DNA of 64,000 nucleotides from Spinacia oleracea (lineage: Eukaryota > Streptophyta > Magnoliopsida > Caryophyllales > Amaranthaceae): contig NC_079491.1 in NCBI RefSeq assembly GCF_020520425.1, positions 2,418,001 to 2,482,000 of the forward strand, in the 5' to 3' direction. The first letter of the stretch is position 1; each line of letters begins with the position of its first letter. The notes under the pieces are model-generated. The model searched no databases. It was not told the origin of the DNA and worked only from the letters and a program-made list of their open reading frames with translations. Of this stretch, positions 47,738 to 59,051 are shown in pieces. The translations under genes and the position numbers were made by a program.

Positions 47738-47752
47738 AACGTGAAGGAAAGA

Positions 47753-48345
47753 TAGAGAGCGAAGAAAGGGAATGATGAGTATGACGTGCGCCGACTAATC
47801 TTCGTACCATACAATACAATGGTAAATGACTAAATGGAAGGGGCAAAAAGGACATAATACATCCACATTCACATTATTCACTCACTCTTCCTTTATCCCA
47901 TCTCCTCTCCTTTCACCTAGATAGCCTTTATCAACTTTCCTTCAAATAGATCTAGTTATTGGACAAGATAGTCCAATGAACAAAACGTTATGTTCAAGTT
48001 AATAGAGGTTTATATTGGACAGAAGTCACAGAACTTTTATTTGACATGGTCAATATATGGTCAAACTTATAACACAATAATTTTGAAAGCTAAAATAGTT
48101 ATGAATACTACATAAAAAATTATGTGCATAGCTTCATATTCATTTGTAGTCGCATATGACTCATTTTTTTCATTTTTTCTAGCTTGCTTGTTTATTTACC
48201 TGCTTACTCTCGGTCCGTTATTAAACCGCTAAAAATGACCCTTTATAGCCTGACTCGCTTTTGACCCGTATCAACACTGATCCAATCCGCCCAATAACCA
48301 TGTATATTTCCAAACAACCCTTGCTCCTTTTCTTCTTTTACTCAA
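47753..48345. other. Gene-free AT-rich stretch
   Basis: I see no coding signal or element. Confidence 0.5.
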
Positions 48346-48347
48346 TA

Positions 48348-48609
48348 CTCTTTTCGTCCCTTAATACTCGCACCATTTTGCCTTGGCACGCTTACCAATA
48401 CACAACTTTGACCACCAATATCTTTAACTACCTATTATAAAAACTTATAAAAATATTAGTATTTTGAAAATATATATTCAGATGAATCCAACAAAATATT
48501 ATATACTAACATTTGTTTTCATATATAATAGAAATAAAATAGGGCCAAAGTGAAGTATTTGAATAATTCAAAAAGTTAAAACGGTGCGAGTATTAAGGGA
48601 CAGAGGGAG
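48348..48609. mobile_element. Stowaway-like element
   Basis: Ends ctcttttcgtcccttaat and attaagggacagagggag, flanked by TA. Relative at 57058. Confidence 0.8.
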
Positions 48610-48743
48610 TATATGAGTGATAGATTGTACGAAACAATTACTCCCTCCTTCACAATTACAGTGTTGTTGACATATATATCATCAAGACACACCACTTATA
48701 ATTAAGAATACGATTTCTATCTCAATCATCGATTTAACTCGCG

Positions 48744-48921
48744 TACAATTGTTTGTTGGTTCAGTGGTGATTGAGGCTGAACTTGGTAAGGAGAACTCGT
48801 GTTCGATCTCCCGCAACAATAATTGGAAGGGGACTAGAATCTATCCACCCAGAACTCGCCCCGAATCCGGATTAGCCCTAAGGGTGAACCGAGTGCTAAC
48901 ACCAAAAAAAAAAAAAAAAAA
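48744..48921 (+). mobile_element. tRNA-derived SINE, full length
   Basis: Starts tacaattgtttgttggttc, B box gtgttcgatctcc, ends taacacc plus about 18 A. Target duplication tttaactcgcg (48733-48743) and tctaactcgcg (48922-48932). Confidence 0.85.
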
Positions 48922-49024
48922 TCTAACTCGCGCAATCTTTCGAAAATCAAAATAAAATTACGTGCATACGTAGTATATATGTAACTATTTATTTTGAAGT
49001 AGGGATTATGTACGTATTTACGTA

Positions 49025-49279
49025 CTACCTCCGTTTCAAAAAGATCTTTACAGTTACTATTTGCACGGACTCCAATGCAATATTTAAATACTAATATATG
49101 CAATTTCGTATGTGAAAAAATTATAAAAATTTGATATTCTGAAAATACATCCCGAGATCAATCTAACAAGATCTTACATGTAACGTTTTGATGTATATAA
49201 TGGTGAGAATTTACGGTCAAAATTTTTAAACTTTGGACACATTTTCCAAAACGTAAAGAACTTTCTGGAACGAATGTAG
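49025..49279. mobile_element. Stowaway-like element
   Basis: Ends ctacctccgtttcaaaaag and ctttctggaacgaatgtag, flanked by TA; close to the copy at 4253. Confidence 0.8.
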
Positions 49280-49281
49280 TA

Positions 49282-50226
49282 CATGTTCACCAATCCATCT
49301 CCAATTATTTGGTTGATATATAATGAAGGAGTATATACGTGTATTTCGTTCAAAAGGTGCATGCGATGATGTAAAAGGTTGATGAATTGGTTGATGAGAC
49401 GCTTCAATTGTTTCAAGTACGTGCTCTTTGTTGTTAGGTCAGAATTTCTAGGGTTTTTTTTTAGAATTACTCGTAGCTTTTTTTTTTTTTTTTTTTTTTA
49501 GGGAAAGTTACTCGTATTTTCTAGTCTTAGGTACACATGCGCGCAACTTTGCTTTTGTTTTTGTCTTTGCCAAATTCCACGTACTTGTTGTTTTATATAT
49601 GTCAACCTTTGAAGAAACTGAAAATATTAGGAAGAAGCAGAGAGAGGATTTGATCGATTGATAATCAATTAGTTGCTTACAACCTAAGCTAAGGAAATAG
49701 GAAGGCTATATATGTCAGCATATGAGAACCTAACTAACTGATAACAGAATTCAGTTAGTGATCATAATAAAATAATATTATATAAAATAAATATCTTCTA
49801 TAACCTTTTACTTCTTTCAACATAAAGATACGATCCAACCATTATTTCTTAAAATCGTACTACATACTTCGTATGTTGTTAATTTTAACTTGATTATTAT
49901 TGATCTATAATAAATTAAAGCTCCAACCATCAGGGAAGGAATTGAATTAGTGTTTAAGAAAGGAAAACAAACAAGATTTAATTACATGTACAAGTGTATA
50001 TTATATGGAGATGCAAACTTCAAAAGAAGCATTTGGAGAAGTGTATCATAGTTTTGACACATGAATGCTTGGAAAGGTCTAAATATTCCCCATCTTAATT
50101 AGTGTATGTAAGGCTTGGGTGATATGTTAATTAATGTTCTCTTTTTGTTAAGTCCTAATTAATACTAAATAAACATCCTTATATATAGATCATTTAATTT
50201 AACAATTGATAATTGATCTGAATATC
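49282..50226. other. Gene-free AT-rich stretch
   Basis: Contains a T run at 49480-49499. No gene seen. Confidence 0.5.
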
Positions 50227-50358
50227 AGCTCTGTTATGTTCGACTTACTTTGACTTATTTCATACAAAATAAGTTCAGGTAATATAAATTCAGAAAAAAT
50301 AAGTTTTTTCAGATAAAATAAGTTCACACAAAATATATAAATCGAATAGAACGGAGCC
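50227..50358. mobile_element. Tourist-like element ('gttcacctta' family), short
   Basis: Ends agctctgttatgttcgac and atagaacggagcc before TAA. Internal aaataagttcag repeats. Confidence 0.55.
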
Positions 50359-50666
50359 TAAATACATTTGAGTAGAATCAAAATGAAACACACCAAATGA
50401 TCGCGCGATACATGGCAATCAAAAACCCAAATTAAATTGATCCTATAATTAAACCTATATATGAAGTGATTGAGTCTGCATCCCCTTTGTTCATCCGGCC
50501 TCTTCATAACATCTATCTTACTCCATATTTAAAACAACAGTCCAATCGATAACATAAAGAAACACGTACAAACTATAGGATCGAAACACATCGTTACAAG
50601 TCTATGACATAGACTTTTTGTTTACAAATTTATACACAAACACATGATTAATAATACTCATACTCA

Positions 50667-51124
50667 ATTTTTTTTTTTTTCGGTGTACCATCCGGTTCAC
50701 TCTTAGGGCTAATCCGGATTCCACTACAAGAATTTGTATCTTTAACGACAACCTAATTACGACGGGTCAAAAATCCCGTCGCAAAAGCCTTTTGCGACGG
50801 GGCTAACAACCCAACAATGACGGGAATAACCGTCGCAAATGTCTTTTACGACGGATTTACGATGAATTTACGACGAGATTTCTATTAACGACGGCCCCCT
50901 TTTATGACGGGTTCGCGACAGGAAATCCCGTCGTTAATCAACGATTATTGGCCTTTCGCGACGGGATTTCCCGTCGTTAATAGTACAATTTCTTGTAGCG
51001 TTCGGGGCGAGTTCTGAGTGGTTAGGTTCTAGTCCCCTCCCAATTGTTGTTGCGGGGGATCGAACACGAGTCCTCCCTAACAAGTTCAGCCTCAATCACC
51101 ACTGAACCAACAAGCAATTGGTTT
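50667..51124 (-). mobile_element. tRNA-derived SINE split by a CACTA-type element
   Basis: On the minus strand it reads as the SINE of 44737 and 48744, with its A tail at 50668-50680. The two halves (50667-50721, 51001-51124) are separated by the insertion at 50722-51000. Weak outer duplication atactca at 50660-50666 and 51125-51131. Confidence 0.8.
50722..51000. mobile_element. CACTA-type miniature element inside a SINE
   Basis: 279 bp with ends cactacaagaatttg and caatttcttgtagcg, flanked by TTC at 50719-50721 and 51001-51003. Inverted relative to the copy at 37712. Confidence 0.9.
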
Positions 51125-51131
51125 ATACTCA

Positions 51132-51495
51132 TTTATTACATGCATGATACTATACGTACAGATTTAATTGTATGAACAAGTCTAGCTTATTGGTCTATGT
51201 ATGCTGATATGCATGGACTGATCTGATGAGGTATCTGAATGTACTTTGAACAGAGAACAAGCTAAGAAAGAGGAGAATAGTGTTTGCTAAAAATAGTAAG
51301 AAGTTTAGGCATTTTACAAGTGTGCTAAATATAGAAAGGCCATCATGCCACTGACTGACAATCAGACATATCGTTGGGAACATGCGAATATTACATTTTT
51401 ATTATTTTTACATAAATAAATAAATTTATATCTGAAAATATAACATGAAGTTGCACAATAATAATTGGTCCTTTTTTATTTGTTTTGTTGTGTAG
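51132..51495. other. Gene-free AT-rich stretch
   Basis: No gene or element seen. Confidence 0.5.
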
Positions 51496-51497
51496 TA

Positions 51498-51825
51498 CTC
51501 CATCCGTCCCGGAATACTTGACCTGTTTTTCTTATCGGGCCGTCTCTTAATACTTGACCTGTTTCTAAAAATGGAAATATTCTAACAATATTATATTATT
51601 TCTCACTCCACCCCTATTAACCCACCTACCCCCTACTCCATACAAAAAATAATTAAAAATTCAACCCCTACTCTCCCCCAACCCCACCTCTTAACCCACC
51701 TCCCACTAACTACATTAAAATAATACCCCACTATCAACTACTACCTATTAAATTAAATAAGTCAATTCAAGTCCCTTAAACTCTGTGCCGGTCAAACTGG
51801 GTTGAGTATTCCGGGACGGAGGGAG
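51498..51825. mobile_element. Stowaway element, 328 bp
   Basis: Ends ctccatccgtcccggaat and ttccgggacggagggag, flanked by TA. Nearly identical to 46393. Confidence 0.9.
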
Positions 51826-51827
51826 TA

Positions 51828-53288
51828 ATTAAAAATGTAAAATGGTTGGGTCATGAAAAAAAAAATTAAATTTTACGTGGTGATATGATGTTTCAGATAT
51901 TGGGAAGCTCGACAACTGTCCCATGAAATCATTCATTTGACGAAAGCATAATAAAAGACTAAAAGTAAGTTTACTTCTAACTTCTAAGTGCAATATATAG
52001 CCTTTGTAGTTTGTACTCTTTTTTGGAGTTTACTCCACTTTAATTTTTAGTGGACATGTTTTTACTACCATCAACCATGTTGTACGTATTCCATTTATCC
52101 ATTAGTATGGAAGTTAAACAAGAAACTTAATTATAGGTCTCAGATTCAAGTCGATATTATGTATTAGTGTATGTGATGTAACTGCGCAAGTATGATGAGA
52201 AAAGGGCATTACGTACATTTTCATTCAATCAAATATATAGATCGATTAAGTAGATGCGTTGTGAAGAAATATTTAAGTGCGTACACATACTCATAGTATA
52301 TTAGAAAATGTGTAAAATATTATTTATGAACATGTACGTTTATATTATTGGTAGAAACATAAACGCGTGCTAATTTAAATAATGAACATGGAAGTGTATT
52401 GAAGAGAACTTGCTAACCTAGCTAAGTGAATTGAAATAACATTCAATTCGTGTGTAACTTGTTCTATCCTAAGCTACTTTGTAAATTTAATTTGCATCGA
52501 TCATATGTTCTTGTTCGCAATTTATCAATCATGTTCCTTTGTCATAATTAATTATCGATCTGTATGTTTTGTTAATTTGTGTCATTTTGAGCATAGGTTT
52601 AATTTAATAGTCATCAAAGAGTCTTTCCATATCATTTCGAGTTAGATGTGTACGTATTGATGGACATGAGATCACCTATGTCACCACGGTGCCCTCAGTG
52701 GGATCCTTGACCCCACTTGATTTTTTTTTTTTTTTTTTTTTATAGTTAAAATTTCAATTTTTTTTTTAAAAATAAATAATTTTAGTGAAAGTTTCATCAA
52801 TTTTTAAATAGTGACCCCACTATCTCAAAATTCTGGATCCGCTACTGTATGTCACTTTGACTTCATCTACCCTTTTCAACTATATGGATGGAAGGTTTCA
52901 ATGATTCTTTGTCACGTTTTGTTTAATTTTGATAGAATATGAGCTGAGATTTCTTAATTAAGTTATATGAAGTATGTCATGAAGAATGAAGTATATATGA
53001 TATGTTGTACGAAGTATTTGGTAGCTTATAATCCATATAAAATTAGACTTGTTAAATTGATATATTCTGAAAATAATCCAAAGTTGTCAATTACATAGTA
53101 TAAGTTGATACGAACAAGCATATACGTACTTGTACAATTGTATATATTTACTTTAAAGTTTTGAGTAATATATGCACCAATTTTGCTATGCATTTTCCCA
53201 AGTACTTAAAATTTAAGTTACTTTTTTTTTTGAGGGGAAACTTAGCATGAAATTAGAGATATCCCCTATGATATAGAAAATACTAATT
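51828..53288. other. Gene-free AT-rich stretch
   Basis: T run at 52722-52741. Otherwise AT-rich with no coding frame or known element. Confidence 0.5.
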
Positions 53289-53300
53289 AAATTTGCTCCT

Positions 53301-53428
53301 TTTTTTTTTGGTGTTAGCACCAGGTTCACTCTTATGGTTAATCCGAATTTGGGGCAAGTTCTTGGTGGATAGGTTCCAGTCCCCTACCAATTGTTGCTGC
53401 GGGGGATCAAGCACGGGTCCTCCCTACC
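53301..53428 (-). mobile_element. 5'-truncated SINE with perfect 12-bp duplication
   Basis: Same SINE family, minus strand, A tail at 53301-53309. The 5' part with the A box is missing. Flanks aaatttgctcct at 53289-53300 and 53429-53440 match exactly, so the truncation happened at insertion. Confidence 0.85.
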
Positions 53429-53440
53429 AAATTTGCTCCT

Positions 53441-53988
53441 TAATAGTTGCATTTGTCATTCCATCATTGACATGTCTAGCACTTAATTTAATTACAAGTA
53501 TTAAACAACACTTTCCGAAAACATGAATTAATCCTTTTTTTTAAGGAAAAAACCTTAATTATTATTAATCCTGGAACGGAGAGATATATATTTTCAGAAA
53601 CATGATTATTACAAGTATAAAACAACATTATTTTCCCAATATATGCTTATAAAACATGATTAATTATGAGTTAGTTATGTAACCTAATCTAGTGATATAT
53701 ATAACTCCAAATAAAACAGATGTAAGGCATATGAACAGTATGAGAAGAATTGTATCACCAATATATGCTCAATCTCTTTTCCCAATGAAAGTGATGAGCT
53801 AAGCTAGATTTTGCCACCAATGAATACTCTCATCATTTCACTTATATATGCTCATGTGCATCATTTCATGACTTCACACTATTATTACTTCTGCTCGATC
53901 TTGCACTCATATTGTACTATTCTTACACACGAGGTACTAATTTAATCACCTACTAAATTAACAAACTACGTAATTAATACTACAAAAT
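53441..53988. other. Gene-free AT-rich stretch
   Basis: No gene or element seen. Confidence 0.5.
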
Positions 53989-54283
53989 TATGCATCAATT
54001 AGAGATGGATTTTGAGACGGATACAATAAACGTCTCAAACTTGAGACGGATACAATAAACGTCTCAAACTTGAGACAGATACAATAAAATTTTGTCTCTA
54101 AATTAAAATTGAGATGAAATTTCAAAAAATCCGTCTCAAATTGGTAATGAATTTGCAAAAATTCCATCTCAATTTTATTTGACCTATTTCTGTCTCAAAT
54201 CCGTCTCTAAGCATCATTTTGAGACGGATTTAGACTATATAGAGACGAAATTCCCCGTCTCTATAAAATGATTATTTTGTAGT
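53989..54283. mobile_element. Miniature element with gagacgg repeats
   Basis: Ends actacaaaattatgc and attattttgtagt are inverted repeats close to CACTA termini. A 29-bp unit starting gagacggatacaataaac repeats 2.5 times near the left end. Target duplication unclear. Confidence 0.55.
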
Positions 54284-54969
54284 TTAATCATCAAATTTAC
54301 TAATAGCTTTTCATAATACATTCAAATAAACCAAAATATATCATGATCGAGTTCTAATATAAATTCAATCTCATTTCATAACATTTATAAGCTACTCATT
54401 AGTAGATTACGATCGATGAGAATTACATACAATAATGTTTATGTAAATAATGAAGTAAAAATCTAAGTACCATTAATACACCTTCAAATTACCTCATTTT
54501 AAAAAAACAAATCACATAATTAGCAATAACCATCAAATTATTTTAATACTGTTTGATAATACATTCAAATAAACCACAATATATCATGATCGATCTACGA
54601 TCGTTCAATAATGTTTATGTAAATAATGGAGTAAAAACTTAATTATCTCAAATATATTTCCCCATACCTGAAAATAATTGAAAAGTGCCATACTTCATAA
54701 AAGTTGTTGCAGAAAAGGCAAAGACAAAACAAAAGCAAGAAACTCCATAAACTTTTCCTTCATCACTATCTTTGGGAAACAAATAGATCAATCACACATT
54801 GTAGCATAAAAGCTTGTAGCTTCCATATATAGATCGAGTGAGAAGATAGCTAGCTAACCTTACATGTAACGTTGTTACAAGTTTACAACAACGAATTCGA
54901 TTATACTTTAGCTCACTCATCAAACTAGCTTAGCCAATTAAGCTAAGCTTAATTAGCTACTAATTATAA
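54284..54969. other. 3' flank of the second zinc-finger gene
   Basis: AT-rich. Two similar stretches (54310-54350 and 54550-54595) repeat aatacattcaaataaacca. No gene seen. Confidence 0.5.
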
Positions 54970-55641
54970 TTAAATTCCGAGGCGAAGCTCCAAATCTAAA
55001 TCTTCCTTTGCTTCTCCAAGACATAACTCCAAGTCCAACATCACAACTTCCTTGGTAGTAGTAGTAGTAGTAGTAATACTATCTGAAACCCTAATTTCTT
55101 GATCTTGTTCATCAACTTTAGATTGATGAGAAACATATTTCCATTTTCCATCTTTTGAAGGTGGTGGGATTGAAGAGAGAGATAGCGAAACCAAGGAGTA
55201 TTGTTGCCCATAGAAGTTGTTGTTGTTGTTGGTGTTGTTGGTTGGGGAAGAAGAAGTAGTTGAGTAGCTAATTATAGGGTTAGGGTTAGGGTTAGGGTTA
55301 AGGTTAGGATTGTTATTAGGGCTAGGGTTGGAAATAGGGTTGATATTAGGGTTAGGGTTAGGGTTTTGATCAGAATTGTCATTAGACAATAATGGGTTGT
55401 TATTAAGAGAAAGATCTCTTAATCTTGCCCTATCTCTCCTATGAATGTTCATATGACCTCCAAGAGCTTGAGCTGACCTAAACTCTCTTTGACAAAAGTT
55501 GCATGAGTAGTACCTTGGAGGCCATGGATATCCATAAGGGTAATCTTTGTCAAACTTCAAATTATTATTCTCACTAATTTCCCAATTATCTTTCATTTTT
55601 TTACTACTACCATTACCCAAAAGTGCCCTTTCCATAGCCAC
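54970..55641 (-). CDS. SUPERMAN-type C2H2 zinc-finger repressor
   Basis: Intronless, 223 residues. [20 protein letters not shown] leads into [16 protein letters not shown]47, C50, H63, H67 with QALGGH at 58-63, the SUPERMAN/RABBIT EARS/ZFP10 type finger, including the basic tail that extends DNA contact. Two LxLxL motifs close the protein: LDLELCLG (202-209) and LDLELRLGI (215-223), the EAR repression motif. A low-complexity Asn-Pro region (about 91-122) is encoded by a hexamer ttaggg/aaccct repeat. Expected role: nuclear repressor in organ boundary or cell proliferation control. The start is the first [13 protein letters not shown] is common at the N-terminus of this group. Confidence 0.92.
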   Translation of the reverse strand: MAMERALLGNGSSKKMKDNWEISENNNLKFDKDYPYGYPWPPRYYSCNFCQREFRSAQALGGHMNIHRRDRARLRDLSLNNNPLLSNDNSDQNPNPNPNINPISNPSPNNNPNLNPNPNPNPIISYSTTSSSPTNNTNNNNNFYGQQYSLVSLSLSSIPPPSKDGKWKYVSHQSKVDEQDQEIRVSDSITTTTTTTKEVVMLDLELCLGEAKEDLDLELRLGI

Positions 55642-55735
55642 AATTAAATGGTTGAATTGAATTTGATCTTGAGAATAGGGTTTAGGGCTTGAGAATGGTT
55701 GTTGTCGGGCCGGCCCGGCCCGTGGAAGGAAGGAT

Positions 55736-55768
<33 letters not shown>

Positions 55769-56455
55769 GTTTATGAAACCATTGAAGAAGAAGAAGGTAT
55801 GGGGGGAGTGTGTGTGAGTGAGTGTTTGGTGGGAAATGATTATAAGAAGGAAGGAAGAAAGAGAAAGGGTTTGTTGTTTGTTATTAGAAAAGTTGAAAGA
55901 TTGTTGGTATAGTAATTTAGACTAGTTATATAAGAAATATATATATTTTTAAGAGATATTTAATTTTTTATTTATGAATGTAGGTAATTATAATTACCTG
56001 AAATTAGCTGTCAAAAAAAAAAAAAATTACCTGAAATTTTCTGCTACTATATCAAGCATATTGCTTAATCAATGTAAGTGGAGACTTAGGTTGCCAGGTG
56101 GTTCCTTTTTGCAGAAATAAGGAGAGAAAGAGAAAAATATGTTTATTAAATTTAACTTCTCTTTAATATAGCCATATAGGTAGATGTGTAGTGTAGATGT
56201 ACGGGTTAACGAGCCGAGTTGAGCCGAGTATGTCTTAGTGAAACTAACTAATTAACGAGTTAGTTAGCAACTTAATTAGCACCTTAATTATGTGCATGTC
56301 AAGTTAGTAGATAGTACCAGAAATACTCAAATCAGTTGAGGTAACAGTAGTTTTGGTGCTTAATTAATTACGTGAACTATGTTTGGTTTGGACAATGTGA
56401 CACCAAATTACGTAATAGGGAAAAGGGATATATGTATTAATTAACAACAATTGAA
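55642..56455. other. 5' flank of the second zinc-finger gene
   Basis: Contains a gaaagaaa microsatellite (55740-55767), a short ggccggcccggcccg GC patch at 55709-55723, and AT-rich DNA. The gaagaaag-rich part could be 5' UTR of the minus-strand gene. Confidence 0.45.
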
Positions 56456-56459
56456 GATG

Positions 56460-56859
56460 AAATTGGTGGCTAATTTAGTGACTAATTTAGTGACCGCTAA
56501 AAAAGGCAGTCACTAATTTAGTGACCGCTAAAAAAGGCAGTCACTAATTTAGTGACCGCCAAAGCGGTCGCTAATTTAGTGACCGTCATGGCGGTCGCTA
56601 AATTAGCGACTGCAATAGCGGTCACTAATTTAGTGACTGCATTGGCGGTCACTAATTTAGTGACTGCTTAGGTGGCGGTCGCTAATTCTGTCGGTAAATT
56701 TTAGCGACCGCCTTCCAGTTGGAGTTTCCTAAATTACCGTCCAGGTGAAAACTGACCGCTTTTTTGCGACCGCTGGCGGTCGCAAAATCTTTTACCAACC
56801 GTTTTTCGCGTTTTACCAACCAATTTTAGCGGTTGGTAATTAATCAATTTCTTGTAGTG
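56460..56859. mobile_element. CACTA-type end with subterminal repeats
   Basis: The right end is aatttcttgtagtg at 56859. The words aatttagtgaccgc and gcggtcgcta recur about ten times between 56470 and 56780, as in CACTA subterminal repeats. No left terminus is found, so it is a one-ended fragment. Confidence 0.65.
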
Positions 56860-57057
56860 TGGGTGGAAAGAAAAAAAATAAGGATTTTGGAGAAAATCGT
56901 TTTGTTGGTTTCAATGGCTATCATTTTGTAGAAGTTTACGGAAGGTAACAATCAGAAATCACAGATTCTTATTTATAGGTGGTGTACAATAAATATTGTA
57001 TATAAAAATTAATTTGAAATACTTAAAAGTTAACCACATATATGTAAAAGTTAACTA

Positions 57058-57317
57058 CTTCCTCTATCCAATAATACTTAACCTGTTTTGACCGAATACG
57101 CTTGACAATGCACAATTTTGGCCACCAATTTCTTTAACTACATATTATAAAAACTTATAAAAATATTGATATTTTGAAAATATATATTAAGATGAAGCCA
57201 ACAATATATTATATACTAACATTTGTTTTCATATACTAGAAATAAAATAGGGTCAAAGTGAATTATGTAATTAGTGCAAAAAGTCAAACCGGGTCGAGTA
57301 TTAAGGGAAAGAGGGAA
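57058..57317. mobile_element. Stowaway-like element
   Basis: Ends cttcctctatccaataat and attaagggaaagagggaa, flanked by TA; relative of 48348. Confidence 0.75.
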
Positions 57318-57520
57318 TATTTATTATGATAAATTTTTTCATTACAATAAAATTATTTTATCAAAATCACTAATAATGTACTTTAAAGTTAATCATTTAA
57401 CCCTTGAAAATGTTTATCTATTAACTCTTTTTTTTATATATAATTTATAAGTTAATCAAAACATATTAAAGTAAAAAAAAAAATTATTAGGTAAAAGTTA
57501 TAAAAAAATTGGGTAAAAGT

Positions 57521-57918
57521 TAGAGCTGATAGACGTGTTGTGTCGGGTCGTGTTCGTGTCGAATATAAACGGGTTGGAAAACCTCAACGCTAACCCAACC
57601 CATTTAATAGACGTGGTGTGTCGTGTTGACACATTTAACTAATCGTGTCGGAAACTCTTGACACTAACCCGTTTTTTTCGTGTTTGTATCGTGTTGTCTA
57701 TAAAATTGGCTCCATTATAAGGTTTATAACACCTACATTAAATTATTCGTAGTTTTTTCTTAAGCTGTTTAAGCCGCGTGTTGAAAAATCTCAACACTAA
57801 CCCAACCCATTTAATTAAACGTGTCGTGTGGTGCTTACTCGTTTAATTAAACTAAACCTTGACACTAACCCGTTTTTTTCGTGTCCGATTCGTGTTGTGT
57901 CAGATTTGACTAGCTCTA
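57521..57918. mobile_element. hAT-like non-autonomous element
   Basis: Ends tagagctgatagacg and, inverted, tagagctagtcaaat. Internal cgtgtcg and gacactaaccc repeats in both orientations. Flanking 8-mers match poorly, so it is probably old. Confidence 0.55.
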
Positions 57919-59051
57919 GTTTACAGGGTAATTAACTAAACTTGAAAAAATGGTAATAAAGCTATTAACGGCGTAACACCTTAACCTTATGTGCTAATTA
58001 TAAATTTAACCTAAAAAGGCTTGGTGACCAAAAAAATAATCTTGGAAAAATTTACCCCAAATTAACTTGAGGCAAGAGGCCGCTATGTTCTATGTACAGA
58101 AAAGGCCAAACAGACAGTAGTGGCAGAGGAATCGATCACTAGTTCACTACCCATCTACCATGCATTCTTCTTCATATGTACTCGTTATACCATTTTCTCG
58201 TCCCGGGATACCGGAATAAATGGTGGTATTCCGATGGTCGAGGAATACCAACCATGGTACCTAACTCCTGAAAATTATAAGATACAACTATGTGCACCGT
58301 TCACCCAAGGGTATTTTTATACCCATTGATGGATCCCTACCATATTTTACGGTGCACCCAGGTGCATATAATATGTTCTAATTTACTCGCACAGCTCGTA
58401 CACCGCACAGCTCATACCTGTATTAAACCGCTTTCCGGCCGCATTATGTCTACCCTTTGACAATAGGAAATGAGTTGATATCACTCTTTACCTACCAATC
58501 CATATATCAAGAATATTACACTTTGGCAATAGGAAATGAGATGATAATATCATCAAAGAAGAGCAGCAACACTGCCTTCCATAAATTACATATATAAACA
58601 GAAGATTTAAAATTACAGTGAAGCAAAATTTTGGCACTTCTTTGATGTTGAAGCAGATCCAATGTCTGAATGAAACTACTCTAGTCTGTGAGGGCAATCT
58701 TTCTGCCATACTCATCCTTTTCTAATCCTATAAAAGTATAAAACCTATTCACCAAAAAACAAAAAAGGGTACAAAACCTTCCTAAAATCTTGACTAGTTT
58801 CGAACAAAATTTGTTCAGTTATTCTGGAAATAGGCCCTAATCGACGTATTTATGTCACGTAGTATTTTGCATTTTCACCTCACCACAGGTCTATACGCGT
58901 AGAGCAGGATTTTTTTACTGCTCTCTGCACATTCTGTAGGCCAAAATCGGCCACTTTCTCTTATATCCACACGGGCCTGCAGAAGCTCCTGGCTGGAAAA
59001 CGGATATCCGTACGGAGCTGGATATCCAGAGCATTAAAAATCCATTGCTGT
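57919..59051. other. 3' flank of the myosin gene
   Basis: No convincing gene. The 58480-59051 part may be 3' UTR of the minus-strand myosin. No element identified. Confidence 0.4.

Noticed and set aside
55260-55340. Interstitial telomere
   Set aside because: The unit is a six-base ttaggg type and lies in frame within a coding exon; plant telomeres use tttaggg. It is better read as a coding simple repeat.
58120-58329. 69-residue frame starting MAEESITSSLPIYHAFFF
   Set aside because: No similarity, no codon-use signal and no splice context; likely chance.
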